Counted from the first letter of the stretch, positions 1 to 8,499 are shown. The stretch: DNA of 64,000 nucleotides from Bacillota bacterium (GCA_015059335.1 SVAP01000001.1:318413-382412); one strand, 5' to 3'. Numbers and translations are program-made. The notes: a model not told the origin generated them from the sequence alone.

Positions 1-2
1 GT

Positions 3-3000
3 GATTCTGATCCGTCTAAACAAGAAGACTTAAACGATGGAACTGGAAGAAGAAGTAAGAAAGATTGCATTTTACCTAATGTATTAGCTAAATCATTAGA
101 AAAAATTAATCCAAATATTTCTCGTGAACAATTACAATTGGTAATTGATTCATTAGTTACAGACTTTTCGGATAATGATATTATTGATAAAAACTATGAA
201 TTGTATAATAAAATACGAAATGGTGTAAAAATAAATACCATGCATGATGATGTAGAAGATTTTGAAATTGTAAAACTAATAGATTATGAAAATTCATATA
301 ATAATGATTTTACTGTAGTTTCTCAAATGTGGATTCAAGGAAGATACTATTGGAAAAGACCTGATTTGTTAATTTTTGTTAATGGTTTGCCATTAGTATT
401 TATTGAATTGAAAAATAGCATTATTAAGGTTAAGGAAGCTTATGATGTCAACCTTAAAAACTATATAAAAGATATTCCTAATTTGTTTGCATTTAATCAA
501 ATATGTGTTTTATGTAATGGATTAAAAACAAAGGTTGGGGCATTCAATGCAAATTATGATTTTTTCTTTGAATGGTTAAAAAACTCCGAAAAAGAAAAGA
601 TTGATAGGAAATATATTGAAGATGAGGGATTATCTGTTAATTATTTAATAGATGGATTATTAAAAAAGGAAACCTTATTAGACTATATTGAAAATTTTAT
701 AATGTTCAATAATCAAAAAATTAAAGTAATAGCAAAAAACCATCAATTCTTAGGAGTTAATAACCTTATTGAAAGTGTTAAAAATCGGGAAGAACTAAAA
801 GGAAAACTTGGAGTATTTTGGCATACACAAGGATCTGGAAAATCATATTCAATGGTTTTCTTCACAAGAAAAGTTAGAAGAAAAATAAATGGTAATTTTA
901 CTTTTGTTATTATTACGGATAGAGCTGAGTTAGACACTCAAATTCATAAGACCTTTGTTAGAACCGAGGTTATTGGATCAAAAGAAGAATGTCAACCTAA
1001 AGATGGAAATCAATTGAGAGATTATCTAACAAAAAATAAAGGATTTATATTTACTCTAATTCAAAAATTTAGATATGATAAGGATAAAGAGTTTCCTATT
1101 TTATCAACTCGAAACGATATAATTGTTTTAGTTGATGAAGCTCATAGAACTCAATATAAAGATTTAGCAGAAAATATGAGAAAGTCAATGCCAAATGCGA
1201 ATTATATAGCATTTACAGGAACACCATTATTAGGGAAACATAGATTAACTAATCAATGGTTTGGTGATTATGTTTCAGAGTATAATTTTAATCAAGCTGT
1301 TGAGGATGGTTCAACTGTTCCATTATTTTATAGTAAAAGAGTACCTGATGTTGAGCTTGAAAACAATTATCTTGATGATGACATATTAGATATTATTGAA
1401 GACGAAAATTTAAATTCTGATGAAGAAAGAATACTTGAAAATTCTACTTCAAAAGTGTTGGAAGTAATAAAAAGAGATAGCAGAATTGATAAAGTAGCTA
1501 GAGATATTGCATATCACTTTCCTAGAAGAGGATTCTTGGGTAAAGGACTTGTAGTATCTGTTGATAAATATACTACAGTTAAAATGTATAATAAAGTTCA
1601 ATATTATTGGAATGAAGAACAAAAGAATCTTATTCAAGCAAGAAATATTGCAAAGACTGAAGAAGAGAGAAACAAAATAAATAAAATATTAGATTTTATG
1701 AACAATGTTGAAATGGCTGTAGTTGTTTCTGAAGAAGCAAATGAAAATGAAAAATTTGCTGAAAAAGGATTAGACATTGCATCTCATAGACAAAAGATGA
1801 AAGAATTAACTCCCGAAGGCTTAGATATAGAAGATAGATTTAAGGATCCTAACGATAAACTACAATTAGTTTTTGTATGTTCTATGTGGCTTACTGGATT
1901 TGACGTTCCAAGCTTGTCAACTTTATATTTAGACAAACCAATGAAATCGCATACATTAATGCAAGCTATAGCCAGAGTTAATAGAGTATATGAAGGAAAA
2001 ACTTGTGGATTGGTAATTGATTATGTAAATATTTTCAAATTTATGAAACAAGCTTTGAGTGATTATGCAACTGATGATAATGGTGATGTAATGCCTGCAA
2101 AAGATATGAGTGAATTAGTTGAATTACTTAATTCATCTATTCAAGAGGCTGATAAATTTCTTAAAGAAATTGGAATCAATGTTGAAAAAATAACATCTGA
2201 ATCTTCAACGTTAGACCAATTAGACGAAATAAGAAAAGCTTATAATCTTATTGTAGATACTGATGATAAAAAGGAAAAATTCAAAGTAATTAGTAATACT
2301 ATGATTAATATCTATGATGCAGCAAAGCCGGAAATATTTGAAATGCATTGGAAAGATGATAGATTTGGAGTTATCGATTATTTAAATGGATTGTTATGCA
2401 ATAGAATTGATGACGAAAAAATAAAAAGAGCTAGAAACAGAATGGAACAAGTTTTAGATAATAGCGTTAGATCTTCTGATGCGTTAGAAGACAAAAACAA
2501 TCAATTTGCTGTATACAACAATAAAGTAATAGATTTATCAAAAATTAATCTAGATGACTTAAAAAAAGAGTTAGAAACAACAACTTACCGTGCAATAGAA
2601 ATAGACAATCTTAAAGAATACATTGAACGTGCTTTAAAACAAATGATTAACATGAATGTTACAAGGCAAAAGTTTTCTGAACGGTATAAAAATATCGTAG
2701 ATAGATATAATGCAGGAAATTCTCAAAATGAAGACTATTATAATCAATTGATAGATTTAATTAATTTATTGAAGAATGAACAAAATAGAGCTAATTTAGA
2801 AGGCTTAAACGATGAAGAATTAGAGTTATATGATTTATTGAGAAAAGATAAAAAGCTAACTAAAGAAGAAGAACAAAAAGTAAAATTAGCTGCTAAAAAC
2901 CTGTTTGAAAAATTGACTAAAGAAAAAGAAGACTTATTAGTTGTAGATTGGTATAAGGATTTAAATACTACATTAAGAGTAAAAAATGCTATTGCAGTTT

Positions 3001-3131
3001 CGTTAGATAAAGATTTACCAGACAGCTATGATAAAACGTCATTTGAAAATATAATTTTAATGATATTGATGCATTTTATTGATATGGCCGTTAACTCATA
3101 TGGTTGGATTTCTAATAAAAATACTAATTAA
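3..3131 (+). CDS. hsdR: Type I restriction enzyme R subunit (HsdR), 5' end outside window
   Basis: ATP-dependent translocase and nuclease subunit of a type I restriction-modification complex; it would work with HsdM and HsdS, which must lie left of the window. The frame is open from base 3, so an internal TTG at 138 is not the start; about 1,040 codons are present and only a short N-terminus is missing. An N-terminal PD-(D/E)XK nuclease region is visible (KRPDLL then IELKN near 355-415). The helicase shows Walker A HTQGSGKS (822-845), motif II DEAH (1134-1145), a TGTP motif (about 1218) and an ARVNRV motif VI (about 1973). A long helical C-terminus follows. CGG Arg codons at 786 and 2682 were not seen in the housekeeping genes here, consistent with horizontal origin. 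Family call secure. Confidence 0.95.
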   Translation, partial: DSDPSKQEDLNDGTGRRSKKDCILPNVLAKSLEKINPNISREQLQLVIDSLVTDFSDNDIIDKNYELYNKIRNGVKINTMHDDVEDFEIVKLIDYENSYNNDFTVVSQMWIQGRYYWKRPDLLIFVNGLPLVFIELKNSIIKVKEAYDVNLKNYIKDIPNLFAFNQICVLCNGLKTKVGAFNANYDFFFEWLKNSEKEKIDRKYIEDEGLSVNYLIDGLLKKETLLDYIENFIMFNNQKIKVIAKNHQFLGVNNLIESVKNREELKGKLGVFWHTQGSGKSYSMVFFTRKVRRKINGNFTFVIITDRAELDTQIHKTFVRTEVIGSKEECQPKDGNQLRDYLTKNKGFIFTLIQKFRYDKDKEFPILSTRNDIIVLVDEAHRTQYKDLAENMRKSMPNANYIAFTGTPLLGKHRLTNQWFGDYVSEYNFNQAVEDGSTVPLFYSKRVPDVELENNYLDDDILDIIEDENLNSDEERILENSTSKVLEVIKRDSRIDKVARDIAYHFPRRGFLGKGLVVSVDKYTTVKMYNKVQYYWNEEQKNLIQARNIAKTEEERNKINKILDFMNNVEMAVVVSEEANENEKFAEKGLDIASHRQKMKELTPEGLDIEDRFKDPNDKLQLVFVCSMWLTGFDVPSLSTLYLDKPMKSHTLMQAIARVNRVYEGKTCGLVIDYVNIFKFMKQALSDYATDDNGDVMPAKDMSELVELLNSSIQEADKFLKEIGINVEKITSESSTLDQLDEIRKAYNLIVDTDDKKEKFKVISNTMINIYDAAKPEIFEMHWKDDRFGVIDYLNGLLCNRIDDEKIKRARNRMEQVLDNSVRSSDALEDKNNQFAVYNNKVIDLSKINLDDLKKELETTTYRAIEIDNLKEYIERALKQMINMNVTRQKFSERYKNIVDRYNAGNSQNEDYYNQLIDLINLLKNEQNRANLEGLNDEELELYDLLRKDKKLTKEEEQKVKLAAKNLFEKLTKEKEDLLVVDWYKDLNTTLRVKNAIAVSLDKDLPDSYDKTSFENIILMILMHFIDMAVNSYGWISNKNTN

Positions 3132-3162
3132 TTGTAGTTTAACTGATAAAAAATGATATAAT
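3132..3162 (+). promoter_or_regulatory. Extended -10 promoter downstream of hsdR
   Basis: TATAAT at 3157-3162 is preceded by TG at 3154 (extended -10). A weak -35 TTGTAG lies at 3132-3137 with a long 19-bp spacer. It would start transcription near 3169, just before the hairpin at 3176, and serve the broken gene at 3233. Confidence 0.4.
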
Positions 3163-3175
3163 AATTATGCATAAT

Positions 3176-3215
3176 AAGAGTGTGTTTCATTTTAAGATGG
3201 AATATACTCTTTTTT
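3176..3215 (+). terminator. Rho-independent terminator after hsdR
   Basis: A 15-bp stem (3176-3190 with 3197-3211, three G-U pairs), a 6-nt loop and a T run. It fits the end of the hsdR transcript. It also lies only a few bases after a predicted promoter, so it could act as a 5' hairpin or attenuator of the next gene. Confidence 0.75.
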
Positions 3216-3232
3216 GATTGGAGCCTGAATAT

Positions 3233-4115
3233 ATGAAACAATCTAAATTACAAGGATACATTTATGATTTAGAACATAAGAACAAAAAATTTTCATTTAA
3301 GAAGACAATGAAAATATTAGATGTAAGTAACGCTATTTATTTGGATTTTAATAAATAAAACTAATATTAGTGATTTTTCTAATTATCAAAAATCTAAATA
3401 TATGTTTAAAGAAATTGTTAAAGAATTTGAAACAGTTTATCAAATGCTAGAAGATGGAAATGTATTGATGGCAGTTTGTTTAATTAGATATACGTATGAA
3501 GAAGTATTATATATAATGGAAACTTCCTTAGATATTAAATTAGATATTAATATACAAACAAGAGCAGGGTATTTTAAAGAAAAAGTATGTGAAAATTTAA
3601 CTGATGTTTTAAGTGATAGCTTTGATAAGGAAGATATAAATGATTTATATAGTTATTTATCTAAGATAACGCATGTAACTAATATAAAAGAAGTTATTAG
3701 TTATTTGGTAGATAGTAAGAAAATAAAAGAATATATTGTTAATGAAATAAAATATATATTAATAAATATAGAATCAATGTTTCTAGATTTTATAAATAAG
3801 AAGTGTAACAACGATAATTCAATGAATAATAATATTTTATTAGAAACAACATATGTTGAATTATTAAATACGCTTTATTATGCAGCCAATGTTTCTAATA
3901 AAGAAAAAACATTAAAAATGTATTTTTATGGCGAAAAGAATCAGAAATATTTAAAAGAACAAAATGAATTAATAGTTGAAGTTATTAAGGGTATGAATTC
4001 TTCAAAAGATAAAATTCAAAAATCAATTAATACAGTTTCAAAAGAATTGGATCATCAATTAAAAGAATCAGGATATATGAAATTAGCCAATTCAATTTTG
4101 AATTCAAAAAAGTAA
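3233..4115 (+). pseudogene. Frameshifted gene of unknown function, possibly HEPN-like
   Basis: A 41-codon frame starts at ATG 3233 behind a good GGAG site and stops at 3358. The following frame is open from 3327 and carries the 237-residue stretch beginning at ATG 3402, which has no ribosome site of its own. The simplest reading is one gene of about 290 codons broken by a one-base slip in the A-rich run near 3350-3360. The second part is helical and charged. The segments RYTYEEVLYIMET and LSKITH resemble HEPN/DUF4145-type helical domains often found near restriction genes, but this is weak. It follows hsdR and ends the accessory block. It could be a sequencing slip or a true pseudogene. Confidence 0.5.
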
Positions 4116-4119
4116 TTTT

Positions 4120-4141
4120 TTAGGTACGATTTAGGTACGAT
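4120..4141 (+). repeat. Tandem 11-bp repeat TTAGGTACGAT
   Basis: Two exact head-to-tail copies of TTAGGTACGAT (4120-4130, 4131-4141) lie just after the broken gene and before the truncated ABC gene, i.e. at the likely edge of the accessory block. They might mark a recombination junction. No matching copy is visible elsewhere in the window. Confidence 0.5.
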
Positions 4142-4253
4142 GGGACTAAACAAAGCTGGGTAATTACGAAAATGTCATCAATTTATAGGCATTTTTCTAA
4201 CAAAAAAGGGCACTTTTGACCATAAAAGTACCAATCAACCAAAACCCCCTGAA

Positions 4254-4282
4254 GTGGACCAGAGATGGTCCACATTTTTTTT
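4254..4282 (+). terminator. Hairpin terminator at island junction
   Basis: GTGGACCA (4254-4261), loop GAGA, TGGTCCAC (4266-4273), then a T8 run. Perfect 8-bp stem. The surrounding 4116-4350 stretch holds no gene and looks like IS- or island-derived debris. Confidence 0.7.
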
Positions 4283-4351
4283 GCCCAGTATTTACAAAGT
4301 TTTGCGAGGCTTAGGTTAGTAAAAAACAGCATTTCAGGTAACAAAAAGGTA

Positions 4352-4537
4352 ATGTCCAACATTTTAAATAAATTAAGAGATAAAACAATGATAGTAATTG
4401 CACATAGATTAGAAACTATTAAAGATGTAGATAACATTTTTGTTTTATCTGACGGTAAAATTGTAGAAGAAGGAAAGTATCAAGATTTGTTAGACAAAAA
4501 TGGATATTTCGACGCATTATATAAATCATCAAAATAA
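4352..4537 (+). pseudogene. C-terminal remnant of an ABC transporter ATPase
   Basis: Only the last 60 or so residues of an ABC exporter-type ATPase remain. They contain the switch histidine (IVIAHRLETI), the LSDGKIVEEGKYQDLL segment and the usual C-terminal helix. Walker A, the signature and Walker B are missing, so it cannot hydrolyse ATP. The upstream in-frame sequence to 4265 is unrelated and overlaps a terminator, so the open frame starting there is not a gene. The 5' part was presumably removed when the accessory block to the left arrived. A terminator follows at 4571. Confidence 0.85.
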
Positions 4538-4570
4538 TTGAAAAGAATAAATATGAAATTTACAAATGTT

Positions 4571-4610
4571 AAGCAAAACAATGCAATTTAATAGCAAAGT
4601 TTTGCTTTTT
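4571..4610 (+). terminator. Terminator after ABC remnant
   Basis: AAGCAAAAC (4571-4579) pairs with GTTTTGCTT (4599-4607). An inner TGC/GCA pair and a T run follow. It is the original terminator of the truncated ABC gene. Confidence 0.75.
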
Positions 4611-4656
4611 ATTGTAGTAAAATACAAATTTTTCCAAAGAATAAATATTCATTAAG

Positions 4657-4685
4657 GATACACTTTTTTTAAATTGTGTTATAAT
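4657..4685 (+). promoter_or_regulatory. Promoter of the NahK-like gene
   Basis: Perfect -10 TATAAT at 4680-4685, with a weak -35 GATACA at 4657-4662 and a 17-bp spacer. It sits 35 bp before the start codon at 4720. Confidence 0.45.
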
Positions 4686-4719
4686 GTATTTGGATATTAT
4701 TTATTGTTGGGGGATATAT

Positions 4720-5847
4720 ATGGAAATTGAAAAATTAGTAGAAAATTTTAATTTAAAAGGTAAAATAATAAGCATAGAGGAAAAACGTACTGGTAATATT
4801 AATAATACATATATAGTAACTGTTGAACATGAAAAAGTTATTAAAAAATATATAATTCAAAAGATAAATACAACTGTATTTAATGAACCATATGTATTAA
4901 TGCAAAATATTGAGAATGTTACAAACTATTATAAAAATTATTTAAGAATTAATAATGAAGATGTTGAAAGAGGAACATTAAGTGTTATTAAAACAAAAAA
5001 TAATAAAAATTTATTAAGGACATCAAACAATGAATATTATAGAATGTATAATTATATAGATAATGCAGTATCATATGATAAATTTGATGATGCAAATATG
5101 TTCTATAATGTTGGTATTGCATATGGTAGGTTTGTTAAAGTTTTAGATAACTATCCAATGGATAAATTAAATGAAACTATACCAAACTTTCATAATTCAA
5201 AGAAAAGATTAAGTGACTTTTTAAAAGATATTAAAAATGATCCATGTGATAGAGTTAAAGACGTTTTAGCAGAAATAGTATATATTATACAAAGAAGTGA
5301 TGAATTAAGTATTATTGTTGATTTATTAGATAATAAAGAAATCCCATATAGAGTTACACATAATGATACAAAAATAAATAATGTATTAATGGATTTAAAT
5401 ACAAACGAGGCAATATGTGTTATTGATTTAGATACAGTAATGCCTGGTAGTGCATTATATGACTTTGGAGATGCCATTAGATCTGGTGCAGCAACAGCAA
5501 TAGAAGATGATAAAAATTTAGATCAAGTAACAATTGATATGGAATACTATAAGTGTTTTACAGAAGCTTATTTAAATGAAACAAAAGATATATTAACCCC
5601 AATAGAAATAAAATATTTACCAATGGCATGCAGAATAATTACTTTAGAACTTGCTATGCGTTTTCTAAATGATTACATAAATGGTGATACATATTTTAAG
5701 TGTGATTATGAAACGCATAATTTAGATAGGGCACGTAACCAATTAAAATTAGTAAGTGAAATGGAATTAAAATTTGATGAAATGGAAAATATAGTTAGAA
5801 AATACATATCTAATAATGAACAACAATTAAAAAAGACGTTTAATTAG
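4720..5847 (+). CDS. nahK: N-acetylhexosamine 1-kinase-like phosphotransferase
   Basis: 375-residue kinase of the aminoglycoside-phosphotransferase fold. The catalytic loop HNDTKINN (residues about 214-221) and metal-binding IDLDTVMPG (about 235-243) match the N-acetylhexosamine 1-kinase (NahK) group, which phosphorylates GlcNAc/GalNAc at C1 in lacto-N-biose or mucin sugar use. ATG 4720 is chosen because GGGGGAT precedes it; an ATG 36 bases upstream lies in the -10 region. No lacto-N-biose phosphorylase is nearby; the only transporter trace is the truncated ABC gene upstream. A UDP-sugar pyrophosphorylase (galU) lies far away at 60 kb. Family confident, exact sugar not. Confidence 0.75.
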   Translation: MEIEKLVENFNLKGKIISIEEKRTGNINNTYIVTVEHEKVIKKYIIQKINTTVFNEPYVLMQNIENVTNYYKNYLRINNEDVERGTLSVIKTKNNKNLLRTSNNEYYRMYNYIDNAVSYDKFDDANMFYNVGIAYGRFVKVLDNYPMDKLNETIPNFHNSKKRLSDFLKDIKNDPCDRVKDVLAEIVYIIQRSDELSIIVDLLDNKEIPYRVTHNDTKINNVLMDLNTNEAICVIDLDTVMPGSALYDFGDAIRSGAATAIEDDKNLDQVTIDMEYYKCFTEAYLNETKDILTPIEIKYLPMACRIITLELAMRFLNDYINGDTYFKCDYETHNLDRARNQLKLVSEMELKFDEMENIVRKYISNNEQQLKKTFN

Positions 5848-5881
5848 TAAAACAAAGATAATACTAAGAATGGTGATTATT

Positions 5882-6346
5882 ATGATAAAAATTAATAAAT
5901 CAATTCTTGGTTTTCTTTTTTTAATTGTATTAATATTTCAATATTTTATTTTTATAAATAATGATGAACAAACATTAATGACTTTTAATGAAAATAATTC
6001 TAATATAAATAATTACGCAAACTATATAGTAGATTTTAAAGATACGCTAAACACTAAAAATTTTGAAGAAAAATTCTTTGCTTTAGAAAAAAATACATAT
6101 CAGATAAAAAAAATATATATTGATGTTAATAAAACTTGGAATTTGAAATTAAAAAAAGAACTTAGTGAATATAATTTTGAAGATCTTAATAAATTTGTGT
6201 TACATTATAAACAAACTTTACATAAATATAATTTGTCAGAAGAAACAATAAATATAGATGTTACTGGAATCAAAATAAATAAAGTATTAATATATACATC
6301 AAAAGAAAATATACTAAAATTAGGTATGGAATATCAAAAAAAATAA
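5882..6346 (+). CDS. Small membrane-anchored protein, unknown function
   Basis: 154 residues, not recognised. One hydrophobic segment at residues 5-26 (signal anchor) is followed by a hydrophilic, Asn/Lys-rich outer domain. ATG 5882 follows GGTGATT, the spacing used by many genes here; the upstream ATG at 5870 lacks a ribosome site. It lies 34 bp after the kinase and converges on the ferredoxin gene, sharing the terminator at 6341. No cysteine for a lipobox is seen. Confidence 0.6.
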   Translation: MIKINKSILGFLFLIVLIFQYFIFINNDEQTLMTFNENNSNINNYANYIVDFKDTLNTKNFEEKFFALEKNTYQIKKIYIDVNKTWNLKLKKELSEYNFEDLNKFVLHYKQTLHKYNLSEETINIDVTGIKINKVLIYTSKENILKLGMEYQKK

Positions 6347-6367
6347 GCAAATATATGCTTATTTTAA
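6341..6367. terminator. Bidirectional terminator
   Basis: AAATAAGCA (6341-6349) and TGCTTATTT (6356-6364) with a 6-nt loop, A-rich before and T-rich after. It serves the membrane protein gene (+) and the ferredoxin gene (-), whose stop codons overlap it. Confidence 0.75.
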
Positions 6368-6555
6368 TTTTCTTCAACAATTATTGCTTCAGTAGGACAA
6401 TTATCTGCTGCCTCTTTAACATCATCAATGTTTTCTTCAATTTTAGCGTCTTCTAATACATATGCTAATCCATCATCATCAATATCAAATACATCACTAA
6501 CTATTGCTTGACATGCACCACAACCAATACACGCATCTTTGTTTACTTTAACCAT
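6364..6555 (-). CDS. fer: Single-cluster [4Fe-4S] ferredoxin
   Basis: 63-residue ferredoxin with CIGCGAC near the N-terminus and a distal NCPTEA, giving four cysteines for one [4Fe-4S] cluster, as in Bacillus-type Fer; the rest is acidic. It is a soluble low-potential electron carrier. The start ATG at 6555 follows GAGGTG at good spacing; an upstream in-frame ATG (6576) would put the ribosome site inside the gene. It is monocistronic and convergent with its left neighbour. Confidence 0.9.
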   Translation of the reverse strand: MVKVNKDACIGCGACQAIVSDVFDIDDDGLAYVLEDAKIEENIDDVKEAADNCPTEAIIVEEN

Positions 6556-6681
6556 TATATTCACCTCGTGTAACATTATATATTTTAATTAATAAAAAAG
6601 CAATAAAAAAAGTATTATATGTTTTATTTTTTTTTAAAATATGTTATTATTTTGTTATATATAGTAAAAGGGTGAGTGTCT

Positions 6682-7524
6682 ATGAAAAGTAGAATGGAAA
6701 AATACTACAATCAGAATGAAGAATTTATAGGTAGAAGAACAAAAAATGAAAATTTATATAGAAAAAAAGATTATAGTATGTATTCATCAAATGAAACAAT
6801 AATAGATACAAATAATGAAATTGACATTACCAAATTAAAAAACATAATTCAAAGTAGGGAAGATTATCAAAGAGCTAAATCATATAGAAATATGTTGAGT
6901 GATAAAAAGTTTGATTATGATGATATTGAAGTAGAAGAAGATAGTTACGAAGAAAAAAATTATGATATAAATGTTTTATTACAAAAAGTAAAAGATGAAA
7001 AAGATCAAATTGATGAACAAGATAAAATGCGCAAATTAAGAAATACACAATACGATATTTTGAGTAATTTAGATATTAAAAGTAAAAAAACTAAAACAGT
7101 AGATGATTTAGAAAAACAAAAAGAAGAATTAAAAGATTTAATAAATTCTATTACTAATAAAAATAATAGTGTAGAAGTAGAAGATAATGATCCATTGGGA
7201 TTACTTTCAGACTTACAAGCAACTAGTGTAATAACACCATCTGCAACAATAAATAATAATGATATTGTTCCACCTCAAAAAGATGTAGAAGTAAGTAATC
7301 CAAAATCTATTGAAAATAAAGAAGATGCTGAAGATGAAGAAAGTTTTTATTCTGATTCATTTACATTTTCAAAAAAAGATTTTGAAGGATTAACAGATTT
7401 AAATGAAAATGTTAAATCAAATAATATTTTAATTAAGATTTTAATTATAATATTAATATTAATTATATTAGGTGTGGGTTTACTGGTATTAAACTACTTT
7501 TATCCCTTCATACCATTTCTATAA
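6682..7524 (+). CDS. Tail-anchored charged protein, unknown function
   Basis: 280 residues, not recognised. The first 240 are very hydrophilic (Lys/Glu/Asp/Asn), probably disordered or coiled-coil. The last 35 form one strongly hydrophobic helix (IKILIIILILIILGVGLLVL) ending PFIPFL, so the bulk would face the cytoplasm. Start ATG 6682 follows AAAGGGTGAG. It lies 65 bp before spoIIIAH in the same direction, so a sporulation role is possible but rests on position only. Confidence 0.6.
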   Translation: MKSRMEKYYNQNEEFIGRRTKNENLYRKKDYSMYSSNETIIDTNNEIDITKLKNIIQSREDYQRAKSYRNMLSDKKFDYDDIEVEEDSYEEKNYDINVLLQKVKDEKDQIDEQDKMRKLRNTQYDILSNLDIKSKKTKTVDDLEKQKEELKDLINSITNKNNSVEVEDNDPLGLLSDLQATSVITPSATINNNDIVPPQKDVEVSNPKSIENKEDAEDEESFYSDSFTFSKKDFEGLTDLNENVKSNNILIKILIIILILIILGVGLLVLNYFYPFIPFL

Positions 7525-7589
7525 AAGATAAATTAATTTGTAATATTTGTTATTAATCATAATATAATTTATTGAAGCGAGGGATATAT

Positions 7590-8105
7590 ATGATTAATAA
7601 ACAAAGTATATGGTTTTTAACATTGTTCAGTTTAATTCTTGTTTTAAGTGTATATTATATTACAATGCCAAATGAATTATTAATTACTAATAACTCAAAT
7701 CAAGCTAATCAAGAAACAATAAACGAAACAAGTGAGGAACAAGCTGTAATAAAAGAAAGTGAACTATTAACTGCATTAAGAGTAGAAGCTGAAGAAGAAA
7801 GAACAGAAGAGATAAATGCTCTCAATGAAACATTAAATAATAAAGAAGCTAGTACAGAAGATAAAAATAATGCATTTGAAAAATTAAAAGATTTAAATTC
7901 ATTAAAAGGAAAAGAACAATTATTAGAAAAAAAGATAAAAGAAAATTTCAAAGTAGATTCTTTTGTTAAAATTGACAATAATAACCAAATAAGAGTAGTA
8001 GTTTCTAGTAGTGATCATTCTACAGAATTAGCAAATAATATTATGAGAAGTATCCAGGAAGATTTTGACACAAAAATGTATATATCTGTAAAATTTCAAA
8101 GCTAA
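7590..8105 (+). CDS. spoIIIAH: Stage III sporulation protein AH
   Basis: 171-residue mother-cell protein. The N-terminus MINKQSIWFLTLFSLILVLS plus YYIT matches the SpoIIIAH signature (short basic start, one TM helix, then SVYYxT). A coiled-coil stretch and a C-terminal ring-forming domain (VKIDNNNQIRVVVSSSDHS) follow. In Bacillus it forms the mother-cell side of the SpoIIIAH-SpoIIQ channel. The start is preceded by GAGGGATAT. Here it stands alone: no spoIIIAA-AG genes lie beside it. A CATAATATA element at 7558-7566 could be a mother-cell sigma -10. A terminator follows at 8102. Confidence 0.85.
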   Translation: MINKQSIWFLTLFSLILVLSVYYITMPNELLITNNSNQANQETINETSEEQAVIKESELLTALRVEAEEERTEEINALNETLNNKEASTEDKNNAFEKLKDLNSLKGKEQLLEKKIKENFKVDSFVKIDNNNQIRVVVSSSDHSTELANNIMRSIQEDFDTKMYISVKFQS

Positions 8106-8124
8106 CTTTAGGTTAGTTTTTTTT
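8102..8124 (+). terminator. Terminator after spoIIIAH
   Basis: CTAAC (8102-8106), loop TTTAG, GTTAG (8112-8116), then T8. The stem overlaps the spoIIIAH stop codon. Confidence 0.7.
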
Positions 8125-8138
8125 GTACTATTGCCCCT

Positions 8139-8166
8139 CACTAAAAAATAAAACAAACATAGAATA
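8139..8166 (+). promoter_or_regulatory. Possible sigma-K promoter of gerE
   Basis: CAC at 8139-8141, a 16-bp spacer and CATAGAATA at 8158-8166 fit the sigma-K form (mACm, 16-17 bp, CATAnnnTA). In Bacillus gerE is transcribed by sigma-K. CCCTCACT overlapping the -35 is the exact complement of AGTGAGGG at the gerE ribosome site, possibly by chance. Confidence 0.45.
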
Positions 8167-8217
8167 CTATGAATGAAAATATAAACCACCTCTATTGTGA
8201 GGAAAGTGAGGGAAATA

Positions 8218-8424
8218 ATGAGTAAAGAAATAATGACTAAAAGGGAAAAAGAGGTATTTGAATTACTTATAAGAAATAAAAGTACAAATGAAATAGCTGA
8301 TGAATTAAATATTAGTCAAAAAACAGTGAGAAATCATATATCTAATGCTATGCAAAAACTAGGAGTTAAAGGTAGAGCTCAGGCAGTTGTAGAACTTTTA
8401 AAGTTAGGAGAATTAACACTTTAA
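8218..8424 (+). CDS. gerE: GerE, late-sporulation transcription regulator
   Basis: 68-residue LuxR/NarL-type helix-turn-helix protein with no receiver domain, the size of Bacillus GerE (74). The HTH reads TKREKEVFELLI, then STNEIADELNISQKTVRNHI, then MQKLGVKGRAQAV. GerE binds DNA as a dimer in the mother cell and tunes sigma-K coat genes. ATG 8218 follows GAGGG; the longer frame from 8197 has no ribosome site. It lies between spoIIIAH and a GerM-like gene, supporting the assignment over other small LuxR-type regulators. Confidence 0.88.
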   Translation: MSKEIMTKREKEVFELLIRNKSTNEIADELNISQKTVRNHISNAMQKLGVKGRAQAVVELLKLGELTL

Positions 8425-8427
8425 AAC

Positions 8428-8454
8428 AAAAGTCGTCAAAGTAACGACTTTTTT
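8428..8454 (+). terminator. Terminator after gerE
   Basis: AAAAGTCGT (8428-8436), 7-nt loop, ACGACTTTT (8444-8452), then T's. Confidence 0.85.
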
Positions 8455-8499
8455 CATTTTTAACATATTAATACATATCATTAATTAGAGGTGAAATTT

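Noticed and set aside
138..3131. hsdR starting at the internal TTG at 138
   Set aside because: The same frame is open to base 3 and the upstream residues fit an HsdR N-terminus; the gene simply begins outside the window.
4265..4351. Start of an intact 90-residue protein at 4265
   Set aside because: The first part overlaps a terminator hairpin and is unrelated to the ABC C-terminus that follows; there is no ribosome site.
8136..8213. Riboswitch or attenuator formed by CCCTCACT/AGTGAGGG before gerE
   Set aside because: The left arm overlaps the proposed -35, so it would not be in the transcript; an 8-bp match can be chance.
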